DNA of 64,000 nt from positions 55,806,560 to 55,870,559 of the forward strand of contig OY987301.1 of the NCBI GenBank assembly GCA_963920635.1, read 5' to 3'. Shown one piece after another: positions 1-10,124 of this stretch (positions within the stretch are counted from its first letter, which is position 1; each line of letters starts with the position of its first letter). A program made the translations under genes and the position numbers. Source of the DNA: Pseudeuparius sepicola (taxonomy: Eukaryota; Arthropoda; Insecta; Coleoptera; Anthribidae). The notes beneath the pieces are model-generated. The model did not search any database, was not told the origin of the DNA, and saw only the letters and a list, made by a program, of their open reading frames with translations.

Positions 1-38
1 AGAACAACAAAAAACCTAGACAAGTAGACAATCCTATT

Positions 39-139
39 TTACAACAAATGTTCAATTTGTCCTCCTTGTTCCTCAAGGCACAATGCAGCACGTTTCCTTA
101 AATTGTTTATGGCTCGTCTAATATCCCCTCGTTGTCATT
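39..139 (-). pseudogene. C-terminal scrap of a Tc1/mariner-like transposase
   Basis: The minus strand reads AINNLRKRAALCLEEQGG, then about six more residues, and stops at 39-41. From family knowledge this resembles the extreme C-terminus of insect Tc1/mariner-type (DUF4817-associated) transposases, which often end in a Cys followed by a GG-x-x-E/H-H tail. Upstream on that strand the frame is closed within about 60 bp, so no catalytic domain survives here. The rest of the element would lie to the right on the minus strand, and I could not find it. It is a decayed remnant or chance truncation; identification rests on the short tail only. Confidence 0.5.
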
Positions 140-825
140 TATATTTGAGGAATAATATATTCGAATCCTGTCGCTTTTCTTCATGTGAAAATGATATTTT
201 TCAGTAAAAGAAAGTATCCGTGACACTTAAAATTGAACTGAACTGTCAAACGTTGTAGGGCTTATGTGTCCAAGGCATTCTATGCAAAAACGTCAAACAT
301 TATGGGGCATAATGTTTCCAAGGCACTCTATGCAAAAACGATTAATTTGATATTACGGCAAGAAAAACAAATAAAGCATAATGTGTGCCATATCATTTCA
401 ACCAGAAAAAAATCCACTTATCAAAAATGCAAAAATCCAATATGGCGCCCATAAGAAAAATGAAAGTTGATCGTCATATCTTTGTCCAGGGAGGCGGCAA
501 AAAAATGCGAGGTCATATTTAGATTCCTTGTAAAAAAGTGCCTTAATAATGTTTAACTTACAATTGTCCAGCCCCTTCGTTTTCGTTTAAAAAATAGAAA
601 CAAAAACAACAATTTTCAGTTTTTTCGAATTATTTTCTAGACGAGCCAATTTTTTTTACCATGTTAGTCGACATCAAACTCCGCAACTTTGCACCAGTTT
701 AAACAAACCTCTAATTGTACCAACTGACTAATGTTCAACCGAGAGGAAATCACTGAAAATAGTTTTTATTTTTTCATGTTCAGCTGACCATTCTTTTTCC
801 TTTAATTATTATATTATGAATCTAT
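140..825. other. gene-free A+T-rich stretch
   Basis: No coding, RNA or repeat structure recognised. A short internal duplication (a 'ggcattctatgcaaaaacg'-like phrase near 276 and 326) produces the only open frame, which is not convincing as a gene. Confidence 0.5.
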
Positions 826-1154
826 AGACTCAATGTACAGCACGTGCGTGGTGATTCAACATTTTCACACATAAAATGGGTGAAAAGTAAGTAATTACTC
901 ACATTTTGAGACAAAAATTATTCAAAAATATTTATCACAATGGCCGTCATTAGCATTTGCGCAAAAAGCTTAATGACGGCCATTGTTATAAATATTTTTA
1001 AATAATTTTCGGTTCAAAATTTGAGGAATTACTTAGATTAAAATTTGTATTGATCAAAAGTTTAAAATTTTGTGTGTTGCTCGCTACATATCGAAAAAAT
1101 CCATTTTATGGGTAAAAATGTTGAATCACCACATACGTGCTGTACATTTAGTCT
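826..1154. mobile_element. foldback MITE, family A, copy 1
   Basis: The ends form a long imperfect inverted repeat: the left end reads AGACTCAATGTACAGCACGT, and the right end reads the same on the other strand with few differences. Both arms carry the GGTGATTCAACATTTT phrase and a 'cattttatggg' block. The centre folds on a second inverted pair around 'atggccgtcatta...taatgacggccat'. No open frame, so non-autonomous. A second copy lies at 59855-60155. I could not define a target-site duplication, so the superfamily is open. Confidence 0.8.
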
Positions 1155-1161
1155 TAACTAT

Positions 1162-1360
1162 TGTTACGGCGTACCTAAATAATCTGTTGTAAAATTTGAA
1201 TTATGTTGGCGCGCGAGCGACTTACAGCGCCTCTGGTGTGAGATTAGAGAGCTAAAGCAACACATGTCTGGTGTTAGCATCACGTCGTTCGGCCCCGTCG
1301 TTTTACGCGGAATAAAGTGGTTAAAATCGCATTTCCCGAAGTGTTAGTACCTCACCAGCA
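1162..1360 (+). mobile_element. possible short solo LTR
   Basis: The segment starts TGTTACGGCGTACC, contains a GGAATAAAGTGG polyadenylation-like signal about 50 bp before its end, and finishes near CACCAGCA. That layout resembles small Ty3/gypsy-type LTRs. No second LTR, primer site or clear target duplication was seen, so this is a suggestion only. Confidence 0.25.
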
Positions 1361-3205
1361 GTAGCGTAGCTAGGGGTCTTGGGGCCCCGGTGCAGAATTC
1401 TGCATCGGGGCCCTCCCTTTTGTAGTCCAGTAACGATATAATTTTTCAAATGAAAAAATTGCGGGAAAGTAATTATTTAAGGTTACCTACTCATTGTTTT
1501 TTGAGTACCTATCCAACCAAAAAAGATCACACGTAGACCCTCGTTATAGACCTCGCAATATGAATGGTTTCTTACTTATTTCTAACAAAAAAAAACACAG
1601 ACAAAAATTGTAGATAAAAAAGTTGTCTGCAACCTTGCTTTATGAATTTCTTTTATAACTTTGTTATTTTACAAGTTATGGGTTCATTAAGCATTAAGCC
1701 ACGTTTTCTTCTATAATTCATGAAATAAAAAAGTTACAAATAAAAATAAGAAAAACTGGAGGGAATCAAATTACCTATAGCTGCGGCTTTTGTCAACATA
1801 TTTTTTTGTTAAAATATAAATACGAAACCACCTCTATTGCATTCTTCATTACGGGATTTTGAGTGTCATCGCAGTGCCGGTTTAGCCAAACTTCGGGCCC
1901 TGGGTACTATAGATTTAGGGCACTATAGATTTAGGGCCTTTTTAATAGACTGTCGTCGGCCACTCTTTTAATTGAAACCAAATTTGGGTTTCTATTACAA
2001 ATTAGAAAATAAAAACATAAATGTGCATGCAGAATATTTTCGCAAAACTGATCAAATAAAATGCATTGTTTTTATTTTCCCAGTAGATATTTTTATTTTT
2101 ATTGATATCATTTTTTATTTCTAAATTCTACATATCGATACACGCATGCAAGAGCATTGCAAGTGACATTTTTGAGATTTTCACTTTTTCGATTTTCTCG
2201 GGTCTAGTTACGGGACAATTTTGGATAAAAATACAAAACTATTCAATTATGAATTATTTTCAAATTTTTGATGTTTCATCCCATTGTATCTGACAAAATG
2301 GACGTTTTCAGCGGTAAAAACCTAGTAAAGTAATTACAATTCCAACAGTCTTTATAATTTACGTTGTAAAGACAGTTACAATTGTGGGTTTCCATTAGTT
2401 CGACTGTTAAAACATTGTAAAGCTATATTTTTGTCTGGAAAACCCACAAGTTTTTTAAAGGTAATGGCATTTACAATGTTTTGACGAAGTTTTATTGAGA
2501 CACGATAAGTTTACAATTATAATACTTATTATAGACTAAAAGAAGTAAATTATTCAATTTTTACTTGTTTTACAATTATTTACTACAGCCATTTAATTTT
2601 TTCATGTGTATGTTAAATCAAACGAATATGGTCTGTTTTAAGAAAGCCACAAAAACAGGTGTTAAAATGTTTTTGCACGGAAAGTGTTTAAAATCAAATA
2701 CATTATTACTTCTAATATTTAAAAGTGTACCATGGAAAAACATTGTAAAGGACTGTGCAATGTTTTTACCGTAAAATTGATGACATTTTTGGAATTGGAA
2801 GTACAAAAAAAGTAGAAAAACTCTCTTGTTCGAAAACTAGGTATAATAGTAGTTAATACCCACTCATCTAAAAGCCTTCTATTGAAAAAAATACAAAAAA
2901 TATCCATTAGTTAAAAATATATTATCATTTTTAATATCCAAAGTTTTTAAACCTCTTGCCTGAAAACTAGAATTTTGTCAGTTATAATGTTTTTGCGTGC
3001 GCATAATGTGCAGATCGGAACCGGGCCCCTGCTAGGCCAGGGAAATTACGGTAAAAAATAACGAAACCTAGAGAAAATTCATAACCGCATTTTTACAATG
3101 CCATCACAAAATATTGGTAATAAATGAACGCCAGAATTGTTTATTATACAAAATAAACATACGCGTGTGGGCGTTTTTTAGAAAAATACATTTTCTTGTT
3201 GTAAT
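1361..3205. other. gene-free A+T-rich stretch with repeat scraps
   Basis: Nothing coding is recognisable. Two scraps resemble TE termini: 'gtagcgtagctaggggtctt' at about 1366, followed by an inverted ggggccccgg/tgcagaattctgca core, and a direct repeat 'cactatagatttagggc' near 1903-1938. Short frames around 2100-2900 have skewed composition and no domain. Confidence 0.5.
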
Positions 3206-3433
3206 AAAGACTGCATAAATATTAACTGCGAATTTTAAGCTGCATTTATTAGTAAGTAAGGTATATAAAGTTGAGATTGATAAATTAAACAGATTACGTT
3301 TGCGCAAGTATGATGTAAAAAAGACTGCATAAATATTAACTGCGAATTTTAAGCTGCATTTATTAGTAAGTAAGGTATATAAAGTTGAGATTGATAAATT
3401 AAACAGATTACGTTTGCGCAAGTATGATGTAAA
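3206..3433. repeat. two tandem copies of a 114-bp unit
   Basis: The phrase beginning 'aaagactgcataaatattaa' starts at 3206 and again at 3320. The two copies are essentially identical through 'gcgcaagtatgatgtaaaa'. They generate an apparent minus-strand frame with an internal protein repeat (3104-3511), which is a by-product of the duplication rather than a gene. Confidence 0.9.
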
Positions 3434-3696
3434 AATGACATTTTGCGTAACATTTTGTTGGGCAAAAATATTAACTGCGTTTTTATTATTTATAGTTACC
3501 TTAAAAATCAAGTATTAACAGTTTGTTCTAAAATTAAACACATTGTTTCGCGGGAAATCGCATTTTAAAGAAATTTGAAGCTGTCTTTGAGAGCAAAATT
3601 ATTAACTGCCTGATTTTTGTTTAACTTTGTAAGTGGATACTAAGTCTTGTTAAATTTTTTGGAATTAAACAAAAATTGGTAACGGAAGTATTTTGA

Positions 3697-3881
3697 AATG
3701 ACAAATGACAGTTGACCTACATGCGCCGTAAATAAATGTTTAATTTCGCTATATGTGATTTAATATAGTTATATTGTAAAAAGTTAAACAAAAAAAAACA
3801 GTTAATATTTTGGCTTTCCTAAAGAAATGACAAGTGACGTTGACCTATATGCGCCATAAATAAATGTTTAATTTCGCTATA
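3697..3881. repeat. left part of a ~128-bp satellite interrupted by the composite element
   Basis: A 'gttgacctacatgcgcc' phrase recurs at 3711 and 3839 (period about 128). It is preceded by 'caaatgaca' or 'caagtgac' and followed by 'ataaatgtttaatttcgctata'. After the 12-kb insertion the unit resumes at 15966 ('tgattcaatatagttatatt'), and the next repeat of the phrase falls near 16054. Taken together, the insertion sits inside a satellite array. Confidence 0.8.
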
Positions 3882-4013
3882 CAGGGTGATTCAAAACTAT
3901 GCGGCACCCTTTCAGGGGCGTAATTTACTCGTTAAAATAAGACGAAAAGTTCATATCAACATGGTTCCAAAGACGCTTCGTTACGAAGATACAGGGTGAT
4001 TAAGCTTTCAAAA
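3882..4013. repeat. left terminal inverted repeat of the composite
   Basis: About 130 bp, matched in inverse orientation at 15835-15965. An internal second 'cagggtgattaagctttcaa' lies near the inner edge, so each arm carries the CAGGGTGATT motif twice. Confidence 0.85.
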
Positions 4014-4474
4014 AAATATTGATTTTTGTTTATACCTTCCAAACCAATAAGAATATTTAAACCAAACTTGGTACACAATAATACCCTCATAGGTTGACAT
4101 AACACATGTTAATATCAGGTCTCCAAAGTAACCAGTGGCGGAGGTATGGGTAATCAGTACCATTAATTAAACAAAAAATATAGTACGGCCCTGTACAATA
4201 CACAAATTTATTATCTTGTTGAATAAACAATACAATATGGAACAAAAAATGTCTCTTTCATTTTTTTCATATCTCTCTCCCTTTCGCGGAAAATTGGAGT
4301 TTTTCCTATTTCTCATCTTTTTTGGACTCTTTACTTTACTTTGAACTATTATTTTAAGTAAACGAAATGATTTTCAAATGGAATTGCAATAGGAGTAGGT
4401 AATTTTTGATACTAGAAAGGCGCTAGGGCACAAAATAATAAAAATAATAATAATAATAATAATAATTATATAAT
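4014..4474. repeat. TIR-adjacent body of a foldback element, ending in an (AAT)n tract
   Basis: The stretch around 4040-4260 (phrases 'aaccaaacttggtacacaat', 'atagtacggccctgt', 'aatatggaacaaaaaatg') is related to the interior of the foldback element at 52197-52841, which has 'caaatttggtacacattatg' and 'atagtacggttctgtg'. It ends in an A+T-rich (AAT)n run at about 4437-4474, in front of the first R4/Dong-like fragment. No gene. Confidence 0.6.
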
Positions 4475-4666
4475 AACTTGCGACAGCCCGAACCGTCAGG
4501 AAATTCATGGGGAATGCAGGATCGTCCAAGAACATCAATGTCACCTAGGGCCCGATAACATGGCAAGGGTCTCGTCCGAGCCAGATCCTTTTGGTATCCG
4601 GGATGCCCGGGATCTGAGTGAATGTTCCCCGTAGAGGGAGTGCGAATGCCTTTTGGCTAAGTCGAT
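4475..4666 (+). mobile_element. R4/Dong-like non-LTR element, 3'-end fragment 1
   Basis: Starts 'acttgcgacagcccgaaccg', includes the last codons of the ORF and the 3' UTR, and ends '...ttggctaagtcgat' followed by (AATA/TAA)n. It is the shortest of the copies and is 5'-truncated, as is common for target-primed reverse transcription. Confidence 0.8.
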
Positions 4667-4680
4667 AATAATAATAATAA

Positions 4681-5106
4681 CTCTGATTGATGTGGCCTTC
4701 CCGAACAACAACAACCTGCGTGTGAAGCAAGTCGAGAAGATCGCGAAGTACAGAGATTTAGAAGAACGAATTAGAAGGCAATGGGAAATGGAGAACGTCC
4801 AGACGATTCCAATCATCATGTCAACAACTGGTGTTATACCAAAAAGTTTGCTGAGAAACATCAAGGAGCTGGGTCTAACTGATAGTCTTTACAGGTCCAT
4901 GCAGAAAGCGGTACTACTTGCGACAGCCCGAACCGTCAGGAAATTCATGGGGAGTGCAGGAACGTCCAACAACATCAATGTCACCTAAGGCCCGATAACA
5001 CGGCAAGGGTCTCGTCCGAGCCAGATCCTTTTGGTATCCGGGATACCCGGGATCTGAGTGAGTGTTCCCCGTAGAGGGAGTGCGAATGCCTTTTGGCTAA
5101 GTCGAT
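4681..5106 (+). pseudogene. R4/Dong-like element, 3'-end fragment 2 (end of endonuclease domain and 3' UTR)
   Basis: The open frame 4681-4988 encodes the C-terminal ~100 residues (TLIDVAFPNNNN, VEKIAKYRDLEERIRRQWEM, GVIPKSLLRNIKELGL) and stops at 4986-4988. A 3' UTR follows, ending in 'taagtcgat' and (TAA)n. TLIDVA is the second half of the restriction-like endonuclease motif. The 5' end abuts the TAA tract of fragment 1, so this copy appears to have landed in that tract. Confidence 0.8.
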
Positions 5107-5122
5107 ATAATAATAATAATAA

Positions 5123-5311
5123 TTCATCAAGAGAGTAAGACAAGTAGTGCGAACTGATCTTAACAGCAGGAATTTGTTTAAGGCCCTGAACACGTATGCG
5201 TGCTCTGTACCAACACGGACATCAACAACCTGCAACGAAAAGTTAGGACACTACTGACAAAAGCTCATAAACATCATCCCCGTAGCGCCGTAGAAAGAAC
5301 AACTCTGCCAC
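5123..5311 (+). pseudogene. R4/Dong-like element, copy 3, 5' portion (end of RT region)
   Basis: The sequence begins FIKRVRQVVRTDLNSRNLFK in one frame, matching the region just after reverse transcriptase in R2/R4-type elements. It then runs through a small internal deletion and frame change to HHPRSAVERTTLP, where the gypsy element begins at 5312. The reading resumes at 13952 with RQLGGRGLADLSKL. The flanking CCAC (5308-5311 and 13948-13951) is the gypsy target duplication. Confidence 0.75.
5308..5311. repeat. left target-site duplication (CCAC) of the gypsy element
   Basis: CCAC immediately precedes TGTGACAGG at 5312 and follows GGTAACA at 13947. Four bases is the usual Ty3/gypsy duplication. 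Removing the element and one CCAC restores the R4/Dong-like reading. Confidence 0.8.
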
Positions 5312-6338
5312 TGTGACAGGTAGGGCAATACCCATTTTTTCATTCTAAACTTAGTAGGTATTTTTTTTTATAAAAAGGAATAATTTTGCCAAATTACTCA
5401 AACTATACCCGGACGCGCTTATCTTAATTACCCTCATTGAAACATCACGCGGTTTTTATCAATATTTTGGCGACCAAATTTAGGCTCACCTCTAACCTCC
5501 CTTCGCGAAATGTGTGCAAGTGATGAAACAGTTAGAGATAACACGCAATGCGTCGGGCAAAGAAAGGCGAAGACTACGTGACTTGCGTCAAACAACCGGA
5601 TTCAAATTTTGGATAAATTCCTAAGAGGCGGCCCAATCTGGGCTAATCTCCAGTGTGTGCCTGAGCTGTCTATACCGTGCTTCAAAGTGTCATACGCCGA
5701 TCCTCGAAACGCCAACCTTGTCGACTGTCAACTAAACATGAGTAAGCTATTGTTCTAAAACTATTATTTTCCGTTTTGCTCTAATTTTTCGTACTTAATT
5801 GAATTTTTGCTCTATTACCTACCTGTTGTGCTATACCTGTCGCTATTACTGGGGTTATTATTTTAGTGGGTTTTATTTTATTATTATTATTTTTCTCTAG
5901 TGATCGTTTGCCCTTAGCCCATTATTAATATTAGTGGGAATTTACGGGGTTAGCTTAAAAGTGTATCAAACTAATATCAAGGATTCATTTTGATCAAAAC
6001 AGTATTTTTTCTTCTTCCTTACATCCTTTATGTTAGTTCTTGACTATTCTTGTATCATGCTTATATTTTAGATTATTGCTAGGATATTACTAGTAAACGT
6101 TTTTGAATCTTTTTCAAGTTCCTTAACCAATTACTTAATGGGGTTATTCTTGTTCTTATATCATTCTTTAGTTATTTAATATATTATATTTTTATTGGGA
6201 AAAACGCCGATTATTATTTACCTTGGATCACCTGGACTGACAAATAACAAGTATAGCTGGGGTGGCAAGCGAATCCTCGTACGCCCTTAACAATTAAACA
6301 TCAATAGAGCTCCAAGTAACCAATTAACAAGTATTTAG
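5312..6338 (+). repeat. 5' LTR (alignable part)
   Basis: Starts TGTGACAGGTAGGGC and matches 12813-13839 base for base with about 1% difference. After 'agtatttag' at 6338 the two copies diverge completely. The terminal ~108 bp seen in the 3' LTR (13840-13947) is absent here, so the true LTR end and the primer-binding site have been lost or replaced. Confidence 0.92.
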
Positions 6339-6713
6339 GAATTTTTCTGAAGTTTGTTTTTAGAAAGATATTGTTAAGATTTTTTTTGAATTTACCCTGA
6401 AAAAAAAAAAATAAACAGGCAGATTGATTAAGACTGGGATTAAACAAAAGATCAGATTAAATTAATAGTTTTCGGATTTTTCTTTCCTTCTTTCTTGGAA
6501 TTGCTTGATCTACGATAGTTTTTTTTAAACCCGATTAGAAGCAAGTAGTTTTGGAAACACCAGTTTAACGACTTAGATAATTAGCTTATCACTCTAATTT
6601 AAAATTAGAACCCTGAAACCTCCTATCTCTTAACGTCTTGTAATCTCGGTGCATATTTGTTAGAGTTCAATCCAGGTTATTATCGGCTGTATTATTCAGA
6701 TTTAGACATTAAA
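6339..6713 (+). other. leader between 5' LTR and gag
   Basis: A+T-rich, with a long A run near 6400. No primer-binding site complementary to a tRNA 3' end was recognised next to the LTR, which fits a deletion at the LTR/leader junction. Confidence 0.5.
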
Positions 6714-7519
6714 ATGGGTAATGAAAAAGCAGAAGGAAGCAAACAGGTAGCGATAAAGACAGTAGTAATGAATCTGGACGGGCTAGACACAATCGAAAGG
6801 TTTGACGGGAAAGGAAAGGTGCGCGAATTTTTAGAGGTCATAGACATGACCGGGGATCTATACGACTGGGACGAAAATACGCGAATTAAAGTAACTAAAT
6901 TAAAATTGCGAGGGCTTGCGCTGGAGGTTACCCATGCGGCAGGGCGCGATAAAACATGGTCGTGGGTAGATTTGAAGGAACATTTGATCAGCCATTTTGC
7001 GGTAAAACTAACACCTTTTCAAGCAATGCAAAGGTTTCAGAGCACGTATCAACGGTCTCAAGAAGGTATCGTAACTTACGCGCAAAGAATTCAGAAGGCA
7101 GGGACACAATTAAGCTCACAAATAACGAGAATCAAAACAAGGTGATTCTCGATAATTTGGAAAATCACCTGCATATTCAATTCTTAACCGGGATGTTACC
7201 TTTTTTGAGAGAAAAAGTAGTTTTACGCGGTACACAAAACTTTACAAATGCAGTAGCCGTGGCCACCGAAATGGAGGCGTCGTTAAAAACGTGGAGGCGA
7301 CCCGAAAGAACTCAAGCAATCGGTATTGCGGGTACGGCAAATTATCAAGGAAGACAACCGGTAAGTAATAATTCATGTACGTACTGTAAGAAGGTAGGTC
7401 ATACTTTAGAAGAATGTAGAAGTAGACCCAGGTGTTATAATTGCAACGCTCCGGGACATTTTGCCCGAGAGTGTCCAAAAAACTCCAATCCGCGGAGACC
7501 TCAGAATCAGAATCGTTAG
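6714..7519 (+). pseudogene. gag: gag-like nucleocapsid gene, frameshifted
   Basis: The reading probably starts at the ATG at 6714 (MGNEKAEGSK); the upstream in-frame residues from 6657 look like leader. The first part encodes a capsid-like region (FDGKGKVREFLEVID, LKEHLISHF) in one frame to 7145. After a frame change near 7105-7130 the second part continues in another frame to 7519. It carries two CCHC zinc knuckles, CTYCKKVGHTLEEC and CYNCNAPGHFAREC, typical of RNA-binding nucleocapsids. The product would package the element RNA. The pol reading begins in the -1 frame and overlaps its end by about 80 bases, as expected for ribosomal frameshifting in this family. The internal frameshift is a lesion. 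Confidence 0.85.
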
Positions 7520-8082
7520 AGAAAAAATCAGAGTGCACTGAAGTACATGAAGTTCCAAAAATAATTAGTTTAAATCCTTTAGGGAGTACGCGAGCTATGA
7601 CCCTAACGGCCGAGGTAAATGGTGACGCGTGCACCTTGCTATTAGATTCCGGGGCTTCAGTGTCACTACTTAAGTATTTTTTAGTTTCAGAATATCAGTT
7701 AAAAATCAGTTCAAGAATTTATTTAGTAGATGTTCAGGGTAATCGTATCCCCAACCTAGGAACTATGTGTTTAAAAACCAAATTAGGTGCGTTTCTATTT
7801 ACGCAAGTTTATGTTATTGTTCGAGACGATTTTCCTATAGAGCAGGACGGCATTCTCGGTGCCGATTTTCTCATGGATCAAACTGTAGGAGCCCAATGGG
7901 ACGGAAAAAACAGTTTTATAAAAATAGGAAGAATCAAAGTACCCTTGTTTAGATTTAAAGAAGTTTCAATGAGTCAGGAAAAAGTGTCAAAACTCCAAAT
8001 TTGCTCGAGGAATGAGTCACCAGGTTTTTATGACCCTCATTACAAGGTGACCTTTCCTCGTTCTTGTTCAGGAAAAAAATGA
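7441..8082 (+). pseudogene. pol: pol: aspartic protease region
   Basis: The frame contains LLLDSGASVSLL (catalytic D-S-G) followed ~65 residues later by DGILGADFL, the paired I-L-G motif of retroviral-type proteases, which cleave the Gag-Pol precursor as dimers. It overlaps the end of gag in the -1 frame, so it would be made by frameshifting. The frame stops at 8080-8082 just after a run of seven A residues. Shifting one base there keeps the downstream sequence open into the next pol segment, so this is a one-base lesion in a homopolymer rather than a natural end. Confidence 0.85.
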
Positions 8083-9229
8083 GTCCCATTTAACAACGAT
8101 CAGAAAAAGTGCACGTTTAAGTTCGAGTCCAAGCTATCATAATAGCTATAATTACAGTTCCGAGCCTGGGTGCTCAAGTGTCGTTACAGGGGCCGGCCCT
8201 AATGAAAAAATGGTCGTTATTGTAAGCCACAGTTCTCCCAACCCCTTAACTAGCTGTCCAACCACACAAATTGGCGACGACAGTAGTAACTCCCTTCCCA
8301 AGCGCGTTCAAAGTGGCCCAAACAACGACGGATCTATACAACGCACCGAAGCATTTCTCACGTTCGTGAGGCTGCCTGAGGATCTAAGGATTCCAGCCAG
8401 GTGTGAGGTTATCACTGAAGGCGTATGTGAGGATCAGCTACCTTCATCTTTTGTGGGTGTGATGGAACCAGCTTTTCTAGCTACCCAAGGGATATTGGTC
8501 GCGAGAACTCTAGTACGTAGTGATAATCTGATTCCAGTTCGTCTGGTAGAAAGTTCAAAAAGGATTCCAGTTCGTCTGGTAGAAATTTCAAAAAGGATTC
8601 CAGTTAGTCTGGTAGAAAGTTCAAAAAGGATTCCAGTTAGTCTGGTAGAGAGTTCAAAAATGATTCCAGTTCGCCTGGTAAATGTTACAGATTCAGTAAG
8701 GACTGTAACGGGACAAACAATAGTAGGTTTATTAGAGCAAATTTCGGAGGAGAAACAAGGTAATATAGGTATACAAATTAATCACTTAAGAGATTTTCAG
8801 AATTCAGGTGCGGATGAAATAATTAACACGATAGAACTTGATCACCTCGGATCAACAGAAAAAGTCAGGTTAACTAAGTTGCTTAAAAATTACGCGGATA
8901 TTTTTCATACAAAAGGTAAATTGCTTAAAGCTACAGGACAGGTAAAACACCACATAATCACTGAAGAAGTACCACCGATAACCAAGAAACCATACAGGGT
9001 ACCATTTCAGCAAAGAGAAGTATTAAAAAAGGAAATTGACGAAATGTTGGAACAAGGGATTATACAACCATCTCAAAGGCCATGGTCAGCACCAGTAGTT
9101 ATGGTCGCGAAGAAATCAGTTGACGGAAAAGAAGCTGTGAGGCACTTTCGACGAACACCTCAAAAGACTGAAAGTAGTTTTTCAAAAGCTACGAGACGCA
9201 AATCTGTCACTAAAACCAAGCAAATGTAA
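8080..9229 (+). pseudogene. pol: pol: protease-RT linker and start of reverse transcriptase, core deleted
   Basis: Open from the A-run frameshift at about 8075 through 9229. The linker holds five 33-bp direct repeats (8531-8695) encoding IPVRLVESSKR-like units. The RT N-terminus follows (YRVPFQQREVLKKEIDEMLE, WSAPVVMVAKKSVDGK). Just after that, near 9135-9145, the sequence jumps out of frame into the thumb-proximal region. The intervening ~130 residues of a Ty3 RT, including the catalytic Y-x-D-D box, are missing. The enzyme would be inactive. Confidence 0.85.
8531..8695 (+). repeat. 33-bp coding minisatellite in pol linker
   Basis: Units starting 'attccagttcgtctggtag' lie at 8531, 8564, 8597, 8630 and 8663. 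They differ by single substitutions (R/S, S/I, R/M changes). In-frame, since 33 is a multiple of three; encodes an 11-residue repeat. Confidence 0.9.
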
Positions 9230-10124
9230 ATTTTTGAAGGAAGAGACCGAGTACTTAGGACATATAATCTCAGCCGAAGGAGTCAAACCCGATCACCAAA
9301 AGACTATAGCAGTAAAAAGATTTCCAACACCAAGAACCGTAAGGGATATACGTTCATTTCTAGGTTTTTACAGGCGCTTCATATCACAATTTTCGCATAT
9401 AGCAAAACCGTTGACCCATTTAACAAAAAAAGATGTTCCATTTATATGGACCGACAAACAGCAACAAGCGTTTGACCAGCTAAAAGAGGCTTTGTGTTGT
9501 AACCCTGTTATGAAATTACCGGATTTCAGTCAACCTTTTATTTTAGCCACAGATGCATCAGGATATGCTATAGGAGCAATTTTAAGTCAGAAAATAGATA
9601 ATCAGGATCACCCAATTGCATATGCTAGTCGTCTTATGACAAAAGCAGAATGCAATTATAGTACAACTGAACAGGAATGTTTAGCCATCATATGGGCTGT
9701 CAAACATTTTAGATGTTATGTTTATGGTACAAAATTCACTATTATTACAGATCACAGCGCACTACGTTGGCTCCTTAATGTCAAAGATCCCAGCAGCAGA
9801 CTTACACGATGGGCGTTAACTCTTTCACCTTACAAATATGAAATTATCCACAGACCAGGTAAGCTACATGGTAATGCAGATGCACTATCTAGGTACCCAG
9901 TAATGGTATTAGCCGCGCAAGAATATGAACCGATATGGGATCGATTAAGGATCAAAGAAGAACAATTAAAGGATCAGGAATTAACCAGGTATTTTAATCA
10001 AGAAGGATTCTATGAAGACTATGATGGTATATGGTACAAAGAAAAGACAGAAGGACAACGATATGACACGATATTGGCACCCAAGAGTTTCCACTACAAA
10101 ATTTTCCACACTTTCCAAGACTAA
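9146..10124 (+). pseudogene. pol: pol: RT thumb and RNase H
   Basis: The frame reads through the end of RT (TEYLGHIISAEGVKPDH, SFLGFYRRFI) and an RNase H domain: ILATDASGYAIGAILS (first Asp), STTEQECLAIIWAVKHF (Glu), IITDHSALRWL (Asp), NADALSR (last Asp). This domain removes RNA from the RNA/DNA hybrid during reverse transcription. The RNase H residues all look present, so the domain is structurally complete although the polymerase core upstream is deleted. The frame closes at 10124, where a frameshift with a probable short deletion leads into integrase. Confidence 0.88.

Noticed and set aside
3104..3511. 135-codon minus-strand frame with an internal protein repeat
   Set aside because: The repeat is the 114-bp tandem DNA duplication read in a multiple-of-three period; composition is non-coding.
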